From: Methylumidiphilus sp963753955
Lineage (GTDB): Bacteria > Pseudomonadota > Gammaproteobacteria > Methylococcales > Methylococcaceae
Length of the DNA stretch: 64,000 nucleotides
Reading direction: 5' to 3'
Assembly: GCA_963753955.1 (NCBI GenBank)
Contig: CAVWEM010000003.1
Coordinates: 62,001-126,000 of the forward strand
The notes under the pieces were generated by a model. It did not search any database. It was not told where the DNA came from and saw only the letters and a program-made list of their open reading frames with translations. This document shows positions 63,421 to 64,000 of this stretch, one piece after another; within the stretch, counting starts at the first letter, position 1; every line of letters starts with the position of its first letter. Position numbers and translations under genes: made by a program.

Positions 63421-64000
63421 GTGGCGAAGCAAGAGAACAGAAAAAAAACCAGCGCTGGCAAGAAGACATCGGCCAAGTCCAAGGACTCGAAAAAGTCTGC
63501 CATGCGGGCGGCTGTCCATGGCCGACGATTCTTATGCTTGGCTTTGGAAACCGCTGCCCTGGTGTTTGCCGCCTTGGTGGCGGTCATTGCGGCTTTGGGC
63601 CGGGCGGCGGAGCGCTTCGCCGGGGTGGGTTTGTGGTCCAGCCTGCTGCCATTTGCCGGGGTTGTGCTGGTGCTGGCTGCGGCCTTGTTCCTGCTGTTCC
63701 GGCTTTGGCTGAAAATCCGCGCGCCTTTAATCAAGAAGGCCGGCTTTCTGCCAGTTTTGATGGCGCTGTTGGTCGCCGTGGGTGCGGGCTGGTTTGCGCT
63801 GGGCGGCGAGTTCCGCCGGGATTTGGGGCATCTGCGCGAATTGGTCGGCGGCGTCAGGCAGGCGGAGCGTGCCACGCTCTCCCATCAGGTGTATGCCGCC
63901 TACCGCCGCGCCGATTTGGCCCAGATGCAACTGATGCTCGAACGCGCCGAGCCCTACCAAGCCGCCATCCAGGAAGCTGCGGCGGTTTATGGCGTGGACG
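63421..64000 (+). CDS. Membrane-anchored, possibly transglycosylase-type protein (partial, runs off right edge)
   Basis: From a GTG at 63421 the frame reads VAKQENRKKTSAGKKTSAKS, a Lys/Ser-rich cytoplasmic tail. Three hydrophobic segments follow (about 35-125), then a helical charged region (LGHLRELVGGVRQAERATLS) ending AAIQEAAAVYGVD at the window end. That last motif resembles the opening of a lytic-transglycosylase SLT domain, whose catalytic part would lie beyond the edge. The start is uncertain; an in-frame ATG near 63502 is an alternative. Confidence 0.6.
   Translation, partial: MAKQENRKKTSAGKKTSAKSKDSKKSAMRAAVHGRRFLCLALETAALVFAALVAVIAALGRAAERFAGVGLWSSLLPFAGVVLVLAAALFLLFRLWLKIRAPLIKKAGFLPVLMALLVAVGAGWFALGGEFRRDLGHLRELVGGVRQAERATLSHQVYAAYRRADLAQMQLMLERAEPYQAAIQEAAAVYGVD

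Overview
The window is about 60% GC overall. It looks like chromosomal DNA of a gammaproteobacterial, type Ib (Methylococcus-like) methanotroph. The main evidence is a pmoCAB particulate methane monooxygenase operon at 44.8-47.8 kb whose products resemble the Methylococcus enzymes and keep the known copper ligands. The gammaproteobacterial EF-P/EpmA/EpmB set, YcgN, DUF2058, MltD, OpdA and NhaD genes agree with this. No rRNA, tRNA or CRISPR array was seen.

Layout. 0-3.7 kb: a potABCD polyamine ABC transporter on the minus strand, with potD running off the left edge. 3.9-5.5 kb: a probable SAH riboswitch in front of ahcY. 6.2-11.1 kb: an accessory patch with an IS1-type element, a 21-bp tandem array, many dispersed palindromic repeats, a HigBA-like pair bracketed by 267-bp direct repeats, a decayed PIN-toxin locus and a decayed transposon. 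11.2-19.5 kb: housekeeping genes dcd, apbC/mrp, efp-epmA with divergent epmB, mltD, a solitary nuclease-like gene of lower GC, DUF2058 and ycgN. 19.8-31.9 kb: the conserved rimP-nusA-infB-rbfA-truB-rpsO-pnp cluster, split between infB and rbfA by a 3.5-kb patch. That patch holds a broken PIN toxin, a second IS1 copy and an IS5-type element sitting exactly inside a yefM antitoxin whose yoeB toxin is intact. 32-44.5 kb: a PEP-CTERM protein, a Bax-inhibitor-1 protein, an aquaporin, a frameshifted Hsp70/DUF3731 gene, hypothetical genes and remnants, oligopeptidase A and a PaaK-like ligase. 44.8-54.3 kb: pmoCAB, a Met/His-rich Spy/CpxP-like periplasmic protein, an MscK-like channel, an AI-2E family transporter and a cNMP-GGDEF cyclase. 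54.4-64 kb: typA, a TetR regulator and a GST, three tandem nhaD genes (the middle one frameshifted), a rhodanese and the start of a membrane-anchored protein that leaves the window.

How the genes work together. The best-supported units are polyamine uptake; SAH removal with feedback by the riboswitch; EF-P made together with both beta-lysylation enzymes; the translation and RNA-turnover superoperon; and methane oxidation followed by a possible periplasmic copper-binding chaperone. The accessory patches consist mostly of toxin-antitoxin modules at different stages of decay, with insertion sequences and REP-like palindromes.

Caution. Several otherwise well-conserved genes (pmoB, the Hsp70 gene, the middle nhaD, one PIN gene) carry single small frameshifts. 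Some may be sequencing or assembly errors, so their 'pseudogene' labels describe only the sequence as given.
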